This document shows, piece after piece, positions 35,040 to 44,893 of a stretch of 64,000 nucleotides of DNA. The notes beneath the pieces were generated by a model. That model made no database searches. It saw only the letters and a program-made list of their open reading frames with translations, and had not been told where the DNA came from. Position 1 is the first letter of the stretch. Each line of letters opens with the position of its first letter. Location of the stretch: positions 9,644,001 through 9,708,000 of the forward strand of contig JAEOAD010000031.1 of NCBI GenBank assembly GCA_036365145.1. Direction: 5' to 3'. The translations under genes and the position numbers were made by a program. Source of the DNA: Orientallactaga sibirica (Eukaryota > Chordata > Mammalia > Rodentia > Dipodidae).

Positions 35040-35121
35040 TCTGTGTAGTACTTGGAATTTAACCTAGGATATTTTTCATGCTTAGGTAAGTGCTCCACCA
35101 CTGAGCTACATCCCCAACCCT
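35040..35121 (-). repeat. ID-like SINE, reversed
   Basis: GTAGTACTTGGAATTTAACC...ATGCTTAGGTAAGTGCTCCACCACTGAGCTACATCCCCAACCC is a reversed ID head (GGGGTTGGGGATTTAGCTCAGTGG). Confidence 0.78.
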
Positions 35122-35535
35122 ATGAGCCTCAACTTTATTATACTATATAATTGATCATTAATTAGCCATAAACATATGTACATATTGGTTACCAATATCT
35201 TAAAGATGTGCTTATGAACAAATGTTAGAATGAAGCTTCAAAAAGAAAAAAAGGATAGAAACAGACACAAATACACAAATATTTATCTAACATAATGCAT
35301 TTCTTATTTCCCCTGACATTCCTGTAATACAGTTAGACATACACAGAGAAAACTATGTATATAATGTGTGTGTGTATATATATATATATTTAAAATTAAT
35401 CTTAACCTAATGTTCCTTTCTTCAGTCAAAATAATGTCAGAAGTAGAGATTTGAATTTACAGGAAGCTAGTAATAACAAGAAAGTGTATAATAAGAATTT
35501 TGGTGAGCACAGAAGAATTAGCATTAGAATTTAAA

Positions 35536-35911
35536 TTAGGCTGCAACAAAGATAAGGTCAGTTGTGTTGAAGCAGTAATGAGAGAGTATGTTAGAAAGTC
35601 CCTCTGAGGTTAAGTCAGCAATTTCAGATTCTTTTCCATTAATGCTTTGATTACATACTCCAGAACAGCACACAAGGAATTGGCCATAGAATTTATCTAT
35701 CAAGTCAAATTTTGCAACTTTGGTTTCTTTATGAATATAACCAAAGTTGATAGGTTCCCTGGCAATGTCCTTCTTGCAGACACAGTTGTCTAGACATGCC
35801 CACAAGATGATATGATTTCTTGTATTTCTAATATCAAATCCAGTTAGAAACATGGGATTCATGGAAGTTTTCCAACTTATTTGCCCCTCAACATCTCCAT
35901 CAGTTTGATTT
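35536..35911 (-). other. Repeat-free open frame of about 125 codons, unrecognised
   Basis: An ATG-started frame of 108 codons (35536-35862) extends upstream in frame without a stop to about 35911. It includes several Cys (CLDNCVCKK, FLVCCSGVC, HYCFN) and two Asn-X-Ser/Thr sites. Nothing before it looks like a start context and I see no splice pair that clearly frames it. It could be a chance frame, or a relic of a retrocopy. I do not recognise a family and assign no function. Confidence 0.2.
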
Positions 35912-36077
35912 CACGCCTGGTCACCTCTACATCCTGAACATCTCTTTGTATTCAAATATGAATATATCTCATATTTTCTGCTTTTCCTCCAACTGTGGGT
36001 TATGCAATAGCCCTCTGGCTGGTCTTAGACTTCAAGTTCATTCCATCCACTTTGAAGCTGTTAGAAAACACTATGAG

Positions 36078-36233
36078 GGGTCTGGGAAGATTGCTCAATA
36101 GATAAAGCATTTGACAAGTGTGAGGACCCAAGTTTGGTACTCCAGAACTCACATAAATGCATAGATGCCAGGCATGGCTAACTAGACTCATCACATTTTT
36201 AAGCTATGAATTCAGTGAGAGATCCTATCTCTA

Positions 36234-36275
<42 letters not shown>

Positions 36276-36334
36276 TGTGGAGAACAATTAAGATAAATGT
36301 ATTTTATCTTAACATAAATGTAAATTAAGAAAAA
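36078..36334 (+). repeat. B3-type SINE, 5' part, with (AAT)n
   Basis: GGGGTCTGGGAAGATTGCTCAATAGATAAAGC, GAGGACCCAAGTTTGGTAC, GAACTCACATAAATGC, then an AAT repeat at 36233-36271 and GGAGAACAATTAAG. The matching 3' end (TGTTGACCTCTGGCCTCCACATGCA) is found after the MaLR at 36683. Confidence 0.72.
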
Positions 36335-36670
36335 TGCAGTTGCCTTCTCATGCTGGCTCAAAGCACACATCCAAAAGGAGCTTGTGGTAGGAAAGGGTTT
36401 ATTTTGTCTTATAGACTGGAGGGGAAATTCCATGAGGGCATGAGGAAACATGTCCTGAGCAGGGGCTTGAAATCACCTCCAGGCCAACATCAGGTGAATA
36501 ATATCAGTGGGAGAGTGTGCCAAAGTAACACTGGCAAGTGAGGACTAAGAGATCTCAAGGTTCATCTCCAACAAGACCAGCAAAGCTCCACCTCCCAAAA
36601 TGCCACCAGCTTGGAACCCAGCATTCAAAACACATGAATTTATGGGGGACACCTGATTCAAACCACCACA
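36335..36670 (-). mobile_element. ORR1-like MaLR solo LTR, reversed, inside a B3 SINE
   Basis: TGCAGTTGCCTTCTCATGCTGGC, GGGTTTATTTTGTCTTATAG, GGGGAAATTCCATGAGGGC, GTGGGAGAGTGTGCCAAAG and GGGGGACACCTGATTCAAACCACCACA. It interrupts the B3 element; flanking bases are A-rich and no exact duplication can be set. Confidence 0.82.
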
Positions 36671-36780
36671 GGAAACAACAAATGTTGACCTCTGGCCTCC
36701 ACATGCACGGATAGTCAAAAATGTGTGTCCACATACATGTTCATATATGCATACTCACACACACCACACAATGAATGTTA
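36671..36780 (+). repeat. B3-type SINE, 3' part
   Basis: TGTTGACCTCTGGCCTCCACATGCACGG followed by a CA-rich end (ACTCACACACACCACACA). This is the 3' end of the B3 begun at 36078. Confidence 0.74.
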
Positions 36781-36784
36781 AAAA

Positions 36785-37017
36785 GATGATAGAATCCCAT
36801 GCCTCTTCTTAAATCCTATTGATGCCCACCTATGATCTTTGAATTAAGTCCCATCCCCTTTAACATGGTTAATAAGGATTTTTTTTTCACTTCACCATTG
36901 CTTACTTCTACAAATCTTCCACAAATGTCTGAAAATTGAGTTATATTATTAAATGAAATGCAATTTTCTTAGTGCAATTAGGTTCAGAACAAAAGACAAA
37001 TGTAATCTAATATCACC
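36785..37017. other. Short unique stretch
   Basis: Nothing recognised. Confidence 0.4.
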
Positions 37018-37028
37018 CTTCATATTTT

Positions 37029-37180
37029 TGTTTGTTTGTTTGTTTTCAAAATGGGTTCTCACTCTAGCCCAGGCTGACTTAGAACTCACTCTATAGTCTC
37101 AGGCTGGCCTTGAACTCACAGCAATCCTCCTACCTCTACCTCCCAAATCCTGGTATTAAAGGCATGTGCCACTGGCTCCT
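37029..37180 (-). repeat. B1 SINE, reversed, with 11-bp target duplication
   Basis: TTTGTTTGTTTGTTTTC, GGTTCTCACTCTAGCCCAGG, GGCCTTGAACTCACAGCAAT, AGGCATGTGCCACTGGC. CTTCATATTTT is at 37018-37028 and 37181-37191. Confidence 0.92.
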
Positions 37181-37560
37181 CTTCATATTTTAATAGTCAT
37201 GGTTCACATTTAATTCTTCTTAAATAAAAATGATTTAAAAACCCTTAAATATTTTACTAAACTTTCTTACAGTTGAGTGATTGCCTTTGTTTTTACCAAA
37301 TACAAGACATCTTAGTTGTCCATATAAAGTTGTTCTTTTCATATTTTTTCACTATTTTTCTTTTTAGATATAAATTTTGCAATAAAGTATAATAACTATT
37401 CATAGTACTCTTTAAATATCTGAAAATTTTATCAATATGAGACAAGGTGAACACCAGTGACTAGATGTCAGACCCTAGAAATGCCATTGGAATTTTCTCC
37501 AACTGAATTTTCACACCAGTGGGTGGAGTATAACAATATAGAAATGAGATGATATGATTT

Positions 37561-37770
37561 TTAAAAATATGTTTACTTATTTATTTGCAATCAGAGCAAG
37601 AGAGGGGGAAAGAGAGAGAGAGAATGCCAGGGCCTCCTTCCTCTGCAAATGAACCAGACACATGTGCCACTTTGTGCATCTGGCTTCATGGTGGTACTAG
37701 GGAATCATACCCAGGCTATCAAGCTTTGCACAAAAGCTCCTTTAACCTCTGAGCCAGCTCTCCAGCCCCA
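37561..37770 (-). repeat. DIP-like SINE (type A), reversed, with target duplication
   Basis: TTTACTTATTTATTTGC, (GA)-rich tract, CCTCTGCAAATGAACCAGAC, GTGCATCTGGCTTCATGG and GAGCCAGCTCTCCAGCCCC. ATATGATTT is at 37552-37560 and 37772-37780. Confidence 0.9.
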
Positions 37771-37911
37771 AATATGATTTGCTAAAGATTAATGTGAAGA
37801 TTAGATAGTACTTCATGCCAAGTATTAGCATGCTCGCCATATAATTATATTGAAGGAGATACATTTATCAACCTTTTTTTTCTGATGATTATCCTAAAAA
37901 TTAATAAAAGA

Positions 37912-38087
37912 GGGGTAGAACATGGTGGTGCATGCCTTTAATCCCAGCACTTGGGAGGCAGAGGTAGGAGGCTCATCAATAGTTCTAGGCCTCCCTGAGA
38001 ATACATAGTAAATTCCAGGTCAGCCTGAGCTAGAGTTAGACCCCACCTCGAAAAACCAAAACAAAATAAAATAAATAAAAGAACAAA
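37912..38087 (+). repeat. B1 SINE
   Basis: GAACATGGTGGTGCATGCC, TTTAATCCCAGCACTTGGGAGG, AGCCTGAGCTAGAGTTAGACCCC, CGAAAAACCAAAACAAAATAAA. AATAAAAGA is repeated on both sides. Confidence 0.92.
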
Positions 38088-38225
38088 TAGTTCAACCTAA
38101 AGCAGTCAATAAATGATACATCTAGTATATGCAAATATGATAAGCCATTTGAGTAAAAACTACCTTCTTCCTTTTTTTGTCTGTCATCTGTTATCCAAGC
38201 CAACAGTATTTATTTCACTCATCTT

Positions 38226-38316
38226 CTTGGTGTGAGTGTTGTGTGTGTATCACTCTCTCTCTATCTATGTATCTATCTATGTATGTATCTATCTATGTAT
38301 TTACATTTATGTATGT
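38226..38316. repeat. TG-, TC- and (TATC/TATG)n simple repeat
   Basis: GTGTTGTGTGTG, then CTCTCTCTATCTATG and TATCTATCTATGTATG units. Simple-sequence DNA. Confidence 0.88.
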
Positions 38317-38429
38317 GTAAGTATGGGCACACACATGCCACAGTGTATGTGGTCTCTCATTGTTTACCATGACTTTTGTCTGGCTACCTGACCCCTGAGC
38401 TTCCACTGGATTTTCCTGTCCACACCTCC

Positions 38430-38567
38430 CATTTTAAGCCTATGCATTGTTGGAATTTCAAACACCTGTCACATCTTCTGGCTTTTGCATGGGGTCTAGG
38501 GATCTGAACTCAGGTTCTCACACTTGCATAGCAAACACTTTATTCACTAAGTCATCCCCCCAGCTCA
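38430..38567 (-). repeat. B4/RSINE-like SINE, reversed, diverged
   Basis: TGCATGGGGTCTAGGGATCTGAACTCAGGTTCTCACACTTGCATAGCAAACACTTTATTCACTAAGTCATCCCCCCAGC is a reversed tRNA-like head of an old rodent SINE. The family within rodent SINEs is uncertain. Confidence 0.6.
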
Positions 38568-38819
38568 CTATTTCACTAATATCTGTCGGTAGGAATTTAT
38601 TTAGATTACTTCCATGTTCCACCATTAACAAGAAATAATATTAATACACATGTTTCATTTTGCATTTCTAGAAAAATTCTGTAACTATAACTTCATAGTT
38701 AAAAATATCACATATATTTTTGTTGGATATTGTCAATGTGTGCTATAATTAACTTAACAGTGAGATATTAAAATGTTCATGGGAATTGTATCCAATCTAC
38801 TTTGGAAACTTAATCAGAT

Positions 38820-39295
38820 TACCTCGTCTCCAGGGCCCTCTATGGTGAACTTTACCTCACATGCCTCCAGCTGTGGTTGGGCCCCCATAGTTCCTTACTT
38901 GGACCTCCAGTTTGTGATTGAGGTCTTCATGTTTGCTGCCAACCAGCCGCACATCCCAATTTTCTAGCTCATCCTATCATTCTGAACATGAATGAGGAGC
39001 CCCAGGAGGTCCAGATGATAAAAGCAAAACGTGCCAGTTTAAATATTCTGGGACAAACACACTCTGATTGATGGAAAGCAGGATGGTTGGGGGTGACTCC
39101 CAGCACACAGGCAAATGTCCTGCCCTTTTTGCCCCTCCACTGTATGAAGCTGTTCAGAAACAACCACAAGTCTGAGCAGAGCACTTTCATTGCTTTGACC
39201 AGTGCACCAATGCCACACCCCTTGACCTACCTCTGTCCCTCAGGTCCATCTCCCCTCAGGTTATCTCTAGAAGTTTTCTGGCTCACCTGAGATAA
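38820..39295. pseudogene. Unidentified sequence, possibly a decayed retrocopy
   Basis: Higher GC than its surroundings, with gene-like text on the plus strand. Part of it (38832-38890) is echoed after the provirus at 47749-47807. One frame runs open to a TAG near 38965 and the sequence then continues with stops in all frames I tried. I do not recognise the parent gene. It may be a processed-pseudogene fragment or an internal piece of an unlisted repeat. Confidence 0.25.
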
Positions 39296-39437
39296 TGAAG
39301 GTTACAAAAGTGCTTCAAATCCTATACTTCTTTTCAAAGGGGAGCTATTTTTGCTATTATAGCTTTCAGAAAAACAACATGATTTGGGGCTATATAACCA
39401 GGATTTCATTTGGAACAAAATAATTAAGACAACTCTT

Positions 39438-39457
39438 TAAAAAAACATATTTTATTT

Positions 39458-39488
<31 letters not shown>

Positions 39489-39662
39489 CAGAGAAAGAGA
39501 GAGAGAGAACGGGCGCACAAGGGCCTCCAGCTACTGCAAACGAACTCCAGATGTGTGCACCCCTTTGTACACATCTGGCTAAAGTGGGTCCTGGGGAATT
39601 GAACCTGGGTCCTTTGGCTTTGCAGGTAAACACCTTAACCACTATTGCCATCCCTCCAGCCC
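39438..39662 (-). repeat. DIP-like SINE (type A), reversed, with 16-bp target duplication
   Basis: TTTTATTTATTTATTTATTT, GAGAGAGAGAACGGGCGCAC, GGCCTCCAGCTACTGCAAAC, GTACACATCTGGCTAAAG, ATTGCCATCCCTCCAGCCC. AATTAAGACAACTCTT is identical at 39422-39437 and 39663-39678, marking a young insertion. Confidence 0.94.
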
Positions 39663-39679
39663 AATTAAGACAACTCTTA

Positions 39680-40345
39680 TGTAAATATGACAACTCCTTA
39701 GCAGACTAAGGAGGACTTTGAAGGCTTTTTGATCTTTCTGATTCTGTGCCTCCAAGGAGGCATAGCTAATTATAAAGTGCATAGTAATAGCTACAATGCA
39801 TCAATGCATTTCAGTGTGTTCCTAAGGAGGGTATCATGTAGTATGACACAAAACCCCAGGACAGACTCCCATGGTGAGATTTACAAATACCAAATGAGGC
39901 AGATGATGAAAGGAATCCAGGATGAAAGAGAAATCAAGAACTTCCTGACCCTATCCTACTTTCACACAACCCTCTTCTACTTTACCAGATGCTATCCTCT
40001 TCAATTTTGCATACACCCCCAAAACCTGCAGATAATTCATATTCAACTCAACTAACAGTTTCAAAGTCCTCAGTCATCTCCTCTTGCTGCTCTGTTATGG
40101 CACTGTGATCTCTCCCTACTACTCTCTGCTGTTGTGGTTTATGTAACTATCTGCTTTCTCTGGCTGGGTGACAAACTCTGGGGAGACCAGGGCACTGCCA
40201 GTTCTACTCTCTGTCATATTCTTGGCACTTAATATATTGTACACTTTTAAATTGTTTCTTGAATGATGATGAAAGAAAATTGAAAAATGAAGATGAAATT
40301 AATGACCATATATCTAGTTTTGGAAAAAAAAATTTATATATATAG
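39680..40345. other. Unique DNA left of the provirus
   Basis: No exon recognised. At 40150-40270 the text (GACAAACTCTGGGGAGACCAGGGC...CTTGGCACTTAATATATTG...TTTCTTGAATGATGATGAA) looks like a decayed ancient mammalian repeat. The 108-aa frame at 39729-40055 has no supporting feature. Confidence 0.4.
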
Positions 40346-40619
40346 AGTTAGGTTGACAGGTCCCAAAATGGAGCCACCAAGGACAGCAGGATGGTGGCAG
40401 AGACAAAAGAAGTGGATTATCCACATTCCTCAGGAAACCGCCCAGTCATTATCCCCTCCTTCCAGCAATGCCCCCAGGTTATGGCTTACTGCCCCTTATT
40501 TTGTAAATCACCTGGTCTCTCTTCTGATGTCACACCCTGGCTTATTTTAGATCTCCCCTAAAGGAACCTCTCTTGTTCAGCTTTTCCTTTTCCTCACCTT
40601 CCCCCAAGTAAAAAGAGCC

Positions 40620-40625
40620 TATAAA
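40620..40625 (+). promoter_or_regulatory. TATA box of the 5' LTR
   Basis: CCTATAAAGCCC lies about 70 bp before AATAAA. The same element at 47603-47608 in the other LTR supports it as the promoter core. Whether it is still active is unknown. Confidence 0.7.
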
Positions 40626-40689
40626 GCCCACTATCTGAGGAACTCAGGTGGGCTGTGTTCCTCTCTTGTGACAGCTCATGCTTTTCCCA

Positions 40690-40695
40690 AATAAA
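40690..40695 (+). terminator. Polyadenylation signal of the 5' LTR
   Basis: AATAAAAGCTTTC, conserved in the 3' LTR (47687-47692), where it would serve to end proviral transcripts. Confidence 0.7.
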
Positions 40696-40758
40696 AGCTT
40701 TCATCTTTGCCTCAGAGTGGTTTGCATGGTTGTGGTAACTTCTGAACCTTACAGCAGC

Positions 40759-40776
40759 TGGTGCCTGACTTGGATA
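40759..40776 (+). other. Primer-binding site, tRNA-His type
   Basis: TGGTGCCTGACTTGGAT begins six bases after the LTR end. It matches the complement of the tRNA-His 3' end (TGGTGCCGTGACTCGGAT) apart from one lost base and one change. This sets the plus-strand sense of the provirus. Confidence 0.68.
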
Positions 40777-40949
40777 AGAAACTTCCAGTTGCCCTCTTGG
40801 GTGGCCAGACCTCCTTTCCCCTGACCAGACCACTGAGCTGCCATTTACCCTCTGATGGCTTCAGACCATCTCTGCAATTTCATACCAGCCTTCACGCCCA
40901 GCACAATTCAGCCTCACTCTTCGTCCCTTCTCGTCTCCTCCCTCCTTCT

Positions 40950-40957
40950 AGGTAAGT
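40950..40957 (+). other. Candidate major splice donor in the proviral leader
   Basis: AGGTAAGT, a perfect donor consensus, about 200 bp after the PBS. Simple retroviruses place their main donor in this leader. Function today is not known. Confidence 0.45.
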
Positions 40958-41491
40958 GTCCCTCTTGGGTTGGCCTGCTTTTGGGGTTAATCCCTCCTCA
41001 TGGAAGCTATGTTGGCATACCAGACTATACCCCTTGGCCATTTCTGGGCCCCCAACCCCACGTTTTGAGAAAGACGCACTCTCAACACCTTGGTCTCTTG
41101 CTCTCTAGTCCTCTTTACCTAAGGGGTGCCTTTTGGTTCAGTTGCACCATCTCAGGACATTGTCCCTCTCCCTCCTGAGGTCTCATCACCACTGCCAGCC
41201 ACTTTAACCATTGGGGGCACAGATGCATGCCTTGCTCACTAACAGGCTAAAATCTGACAGTTGCACCTATATGCCTCTGCCCATGTGGGAGGTTCAGGCC
41301 CTGTTCACCCTAAGGGGCCAGGGGGGTCATATTGGTGTTCTGTGTATACCCAGCTTAAGCCCTGGTTCCTTTCTATCCCCCTTGTTTTGCTTTTTCCCTG
41401 TCTCCTTAAGAACTTAAAGCCTCTATAACTCTTGGACATCAAACTGCATGGTCTGATCTTTCTCTGCAACTCTGCCTGGCCACAATCTAAG

Positions 41492-41580
41492 CTAGAAAAT
41501 GGGTACAAATGGCCAAATTATAGTACTTTTGATGTCCAAATTCTCACTGATTTAGAAAACTTCTGCCAAATTGTCTGAAA
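41492..41580 (+). pseudogene. Possible gag N-terminal remnant
   Basis: A short open stretch after the leader contains a Trp-Pro pair followed by a Thr-Phe-Asp segment, reminiscent of matrix regions of ERV1-type Gag, and then hits a stop. It is far too short and broken to act. The assignment rests mostly on position. Confidence 0.3.
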
Positions 41581-41703
41581 TTTTTCACTCGGCTTGCATT
41601 GCTTCTCTCTGCTCTATCATGCTCCCACTAACAAGGTTTGTTTTTTGTCTCTGGAGTTGTAAATAGAATAGAAATTTAAAATGAAAATGCATAGTTTCTG
41701 AAT

Positions 41704-41731
41704 GATTGAATGAATGAATGAATGAATGAAT
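41704..41731. repeat. (AATG)n microsatellite
   Basis: About six and a half ATGA units within the proviral interior. Confidence 0.9.
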
Positions 41732-41734
41732 AGG

Positions 41735-43495
41735 GGGAAATGGTTGTTTGGAATTTATATGAAAAATGCACTTGAAATGAATGTGTGTATGTGAATATTT
41801 ATTTGGCTTAGAGCCCAAAGGCAGTAGAATGAATTCTGTTCTGAGCAGTGCCATTTCACTGTGGGGGATGTTCTCCACCAAGCCCATTGAACTAGATGGC
41901 ATGACCAACTTTTACTGTTGAGTGTTCCCCAGAAGAAACTCTGAAAGTAATTGGGGAGTTATGCTGTCCCACTGTATTCCCCAGGGACAAAAAGTAGATC
42001 AAAAATAATTTAAGTTCTGGCCTAGCCCAAGCAGATGTACCTGTAATGTGTTACTTAGTGCTTCCCCTGAAGGTCTTGATCTGTAGATGGCCAGGTGGCC
42101 CTGGGAGTAAGAGGGAAGCCTAACACACACATCTCATTGTTGGACAGAGAGACAAGACACAGATCTCTCTGGGGTTTGTGCTGCCCCAGGAAAATCCCTA
42201 ATGGCTCTTTCTTAGCTTCTCTGCCTTGCAGAGCCAGGGGGCTGCAGGAACAGGGAATCTCCAGATCCTGGCCCCAGCATAATGGGTGAATACCAAGTTG
42301 CTGAGAATAGATGGAGACTTCTTATAAGAACTTGCTACTGTTTTGACTTTATCTCTCTATGCTTCTGTGGAACTACTAACAGAAAAAGAGTCTCAGGATT
42401 TATGTTTAAATTTAGATGTGCTCAATGCTGAATTTGCAAGAAAAATTTTAATAATGTTTGAATCTGCTTTCATATTTTAAAAATGTGTTTCAGAAAAGTT
42501 ATAAGAAACAAAGTTCCCAAATCAATCGATGATAAAACCTATATGTTTATTTTAGATAAATAGTATAAGTCAAGTCTGGTCTACTCTTTTATAAAAAAAA
42601 TAGTTACTTTAAAAAGCCTTTTATTAAAAGTCTTATGGTAAGAACAATGAAAGATTTGTTGATAGTTATAAGATGAACTGTTAAAGAAGATAAACTGGGG
42701 AGAAAACTTTAAATGTTTGATGAAAAAGATTGTTATACAGTGGTTACATAGGTTGTAAACTAAAGGTATGTACATGAAGGTATGAGTAAACTTAAACAGA
42801 AGGTTAAAGACAAAGTGGTTAATCAGGTTACAGACTTCTTGAGGTATAAAATGACTATTAGCCTAGGGCTTACATCAGACTAACAAAGTATGGCCATGGC
42901 TGGTAGCAGGTTGCTATGGTATTTAGGTTGTAAACTTAACTTTAACTCATTGATGTTAATCTGGTCATAATGATAGTTAGAAAAAACTGAATTTCAAGTA
43001 CCCAACCAAATTAGCTAGGTTCCTCTATTTGTCAACCTTTCAACTAAATCTTAAGAATAAAATTGACTCATTAATATTTAATTGTCTCCTAAGGTTATTA
43101 TATCTAAAACCCTGCCTCAAAGAAAAAAAAAAAACTCAGAAAAATTATCTACTCTCTTTTTTCCTGTTTTATAAGGTAAATAGACTACATTTGGAGCTAC
43201 TGAACAGTATTTATCTGACATAAGCTTGGAAATTATTTACTTCATGGTGAAAAGTAAAAAAAAAAAAAAAACTAACTAAAGTTATATTGTGATTTAAGGT
43301 GTGATTCCTCTAACAATCAGCCTTAAAACTTTAGATTTAAATTACATCATTACTGAGCAAATTTACCAAAATGCCACAGACAAAAATTATTGAGTTGATT
43401 AAGGTTTGAGTAGTTATAGATTATGTCATGAAATTTTGTGTATGTTTGGAATTCACTATAGTTCTATAAAATTGATTTGGAGTAGACTGAAAATA
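41735..43495 (+). pseudogene. Decayed proviral interior, no intact frame
   Basis: No reverse transcriptase, protease or integrase motif (such as YXDD or HHCC) could be recognised. All frames carry dense stops. It is AT-rich, unlike the leader, so part of it may be non-viral DNA or a heavily mutated pol region. Confidence 0.35.
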
Positions 43496-43504
43496 TTTCT
43501 TTTG

Positions 43505-43615
43505 GCTCAGCAGTTAAAGGTGCTTGTTTGCAAAGCCAAATGCACATAGTGGAGCATGCATTTGGAGATTGCAGTGGCAAATGGCCCTGGCATGCCCATG
43601 CCCTCTCTTTCCATG
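43505..43615 (+). repeat. DIP-like SINE fragment with deletion
   Basis: GGCTCAGCAGTTAAAGGTGC, TTGTTTGCAAAGCCAAATGC, TTTGGAGATTGCAGTGGC, GGCCCTGGCATGCCCATG: head and body are joined by an internal deletion and the tail is missing. Confidence 0.74.
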
Positions 43616-43745
43616 AGACTTGTCTCCTTTTTTCATTAGATCATGGCAGTTTAATCCAGTTCCTCTATTCTTTGGGTACTTTAGATAAAGCTGAATTAAT
43701 TTCAGAAACTGACTTATAGATTGGATGGACATCTTATTTAGCTTT

Positions 43746-43746
<1 letters not shown>

Positions 43747-43782
<36 letters not shown>

Positions 43783-43922
43783 GTTTTTCGAGGTAGGGTC
43801 TCCTCTGGCCCAGGCTGACCTGGAATTAACTATGCAGTCTCAGGGTGGCCTTGAACTCACAGTAATCCTCCTACCTCTGCCTCCAGAGTGCTGGGATTAA
43901 AGGCATGCACCACCAAGCGCGG
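43747..43922 (-). repeat. B1 SINE, reversed, with 14-bp target duplication
   Basis: A poly-T of about 33, GGTTTTTCGAGGTAGGGTC, GCTGACCTGGAATTAACTATG, GTGCTGGGATTAAAGGC, CACCACCAAGCGCGGC. CTTATTTAGCTTTT is at 43733-43746 and 43923-43936. The long T tract and clean ends suggest a young insertion into the provirus. Confidence 0.95.
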
Positions 43923-43950
43923 CTTATTTAGCTTTTAAAAGTGCTAATTT

Positions 43951-43988
43951 CATATATACATATACATATAGATACATACATATATATG

Positions 43989-44021
<33 letters not shown>

Positions 44022-44022
44022 C
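43951..44022. repeat. (TACATA)n(CA)n microsatellite
   Basis: Interrupted TATACATA units followed by about 13 CA units. Confidence 0.9.
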
Positions 44023-44029
44023 TGGAGAG

Positions 44030-44640
44030 ATGGCTGGTTAGGCATTGCTAAAAGTGGGCTGGGAATGTGAGGAGCCTGGCCTGAACTGTTGGACATGGCC
44101 AGGGACCTTGGGCTGTAGGGTTGCAGCTGGCCCTAACATCTGGAACCCACCCTGGAGTCAGTTACTGGATTTCCCTACTGTTGGTTGTAGGTTTTAGTGT
44201 GCCCTGTCATCGCCCAGAGTGGGCATAACTGGTGAGGCCCTCCCCCTGGATCCCAAAATCTCTGACCAATTCCATAAGTCAGCCTTTGCCCACCCCACAG
44301 TTCCTGCCCTTGTGTCTAGCTGCCCAAGAGACCCTTATGTGGCTGAAGTCACATAGCCTTTCTGCCATCTCTCCCCCAGCTCCTCCCTCACAGCTTTGAA
44401 GTTACATAGTTCTTCCACCACTTAGATAGCAACCCATAAACTATGTATCCAATCGCCTTATAGTCTGTATGTGCCATCTCAACCTTCCCCAACTGTTCAT
44501 AAATCCACTCCCCTTTTGAATAAATGAGTGCTGTCCATCAGATGGTCTCCCAGGTGTTCATTGCTTGTAATTGCACTCACCCACTGCTCCAAGATGAACC
44601 CTACTCCCCCCACCCTGCCCACTCCTTCGCTCGCCCAGGA
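44030..44640 (+). mobile_element. LTR-like block inside the provirus
   Basis: GC-richer text with ATCCAATCGCC, an AACTGTTCATAAATCCACTCCCC element and CCCTTTTGAATAAATGAGTGCTG, which would be a polyadenylation signal, followed by GTGTTCATTGCTTG. These are features of an LTR. It is unlike the flanking LTRs at 40346 and 47326, so it would be a separate solo LTR. Edges are unknown. Confidence 0.42.
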
Positions 44641-44681
44641 TGTTGGTGGCCAACAACCCAGGGAAATGGTAAAGACCCACA

Positions 44682-44893
44682 ATGGCTTAGTGGTTAAAGT
44701 GTTTGCCTGCAAAGCCAATAGACCCAGGTTCAATTCCCCAGGACCCACATAAGCCAGATGCACAAAGGGGTGCACACATCTGGAGTTCATTTGCAGTGGC
44801 TGGAGGCCATGGCATGCCCATTCTCTCTCTGTCTCTCTCTCTCTGCCTATTTCTCTCTCTCTCTCAAATAATAAATAAAAATAAAAAATATAT
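44682..44893 (+). repeat. DIP-like SINE (type A), slightly 5'-truncated
   Basis: Begins ATGGCTTAGTGGTTAAAG, then TTGCCTGCAAAGCCAATAG, AGCCAGATGCACAAAGGGG, TTTGCAGTGGCTGGAGGCC, a (TC)-rich tract and AATAAATAAAAATAAAA. The first dozen head bases are missing. Confidence 0.88.

Larger units (their letters stand above)
40346..40753 (+). repeat. 5' LTR of the provirus
   Basis: About 408 bp. It shares CCCAAAATGGAG, TGGATTATCCACATT, TTTTGTAAATCACCTGGTCTC and TGATGTCACACCCTGGC with the 3' LTR. TATAAA is at 40620-40625 and AATAAA at 40690-40695, giving the U3-R-U5 order; it ends ACA. The right edge is set by the PBS. Confidence 0.86.

Noticed and set aside
40761..41417. Several overlapping plus-strand frames after the 5' LTR as a viral gene
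   Set aside because: This is the untranslated leader: pyrimidine-rich, containing the primer site and splice donor, and frames are short and shift repeatedly.
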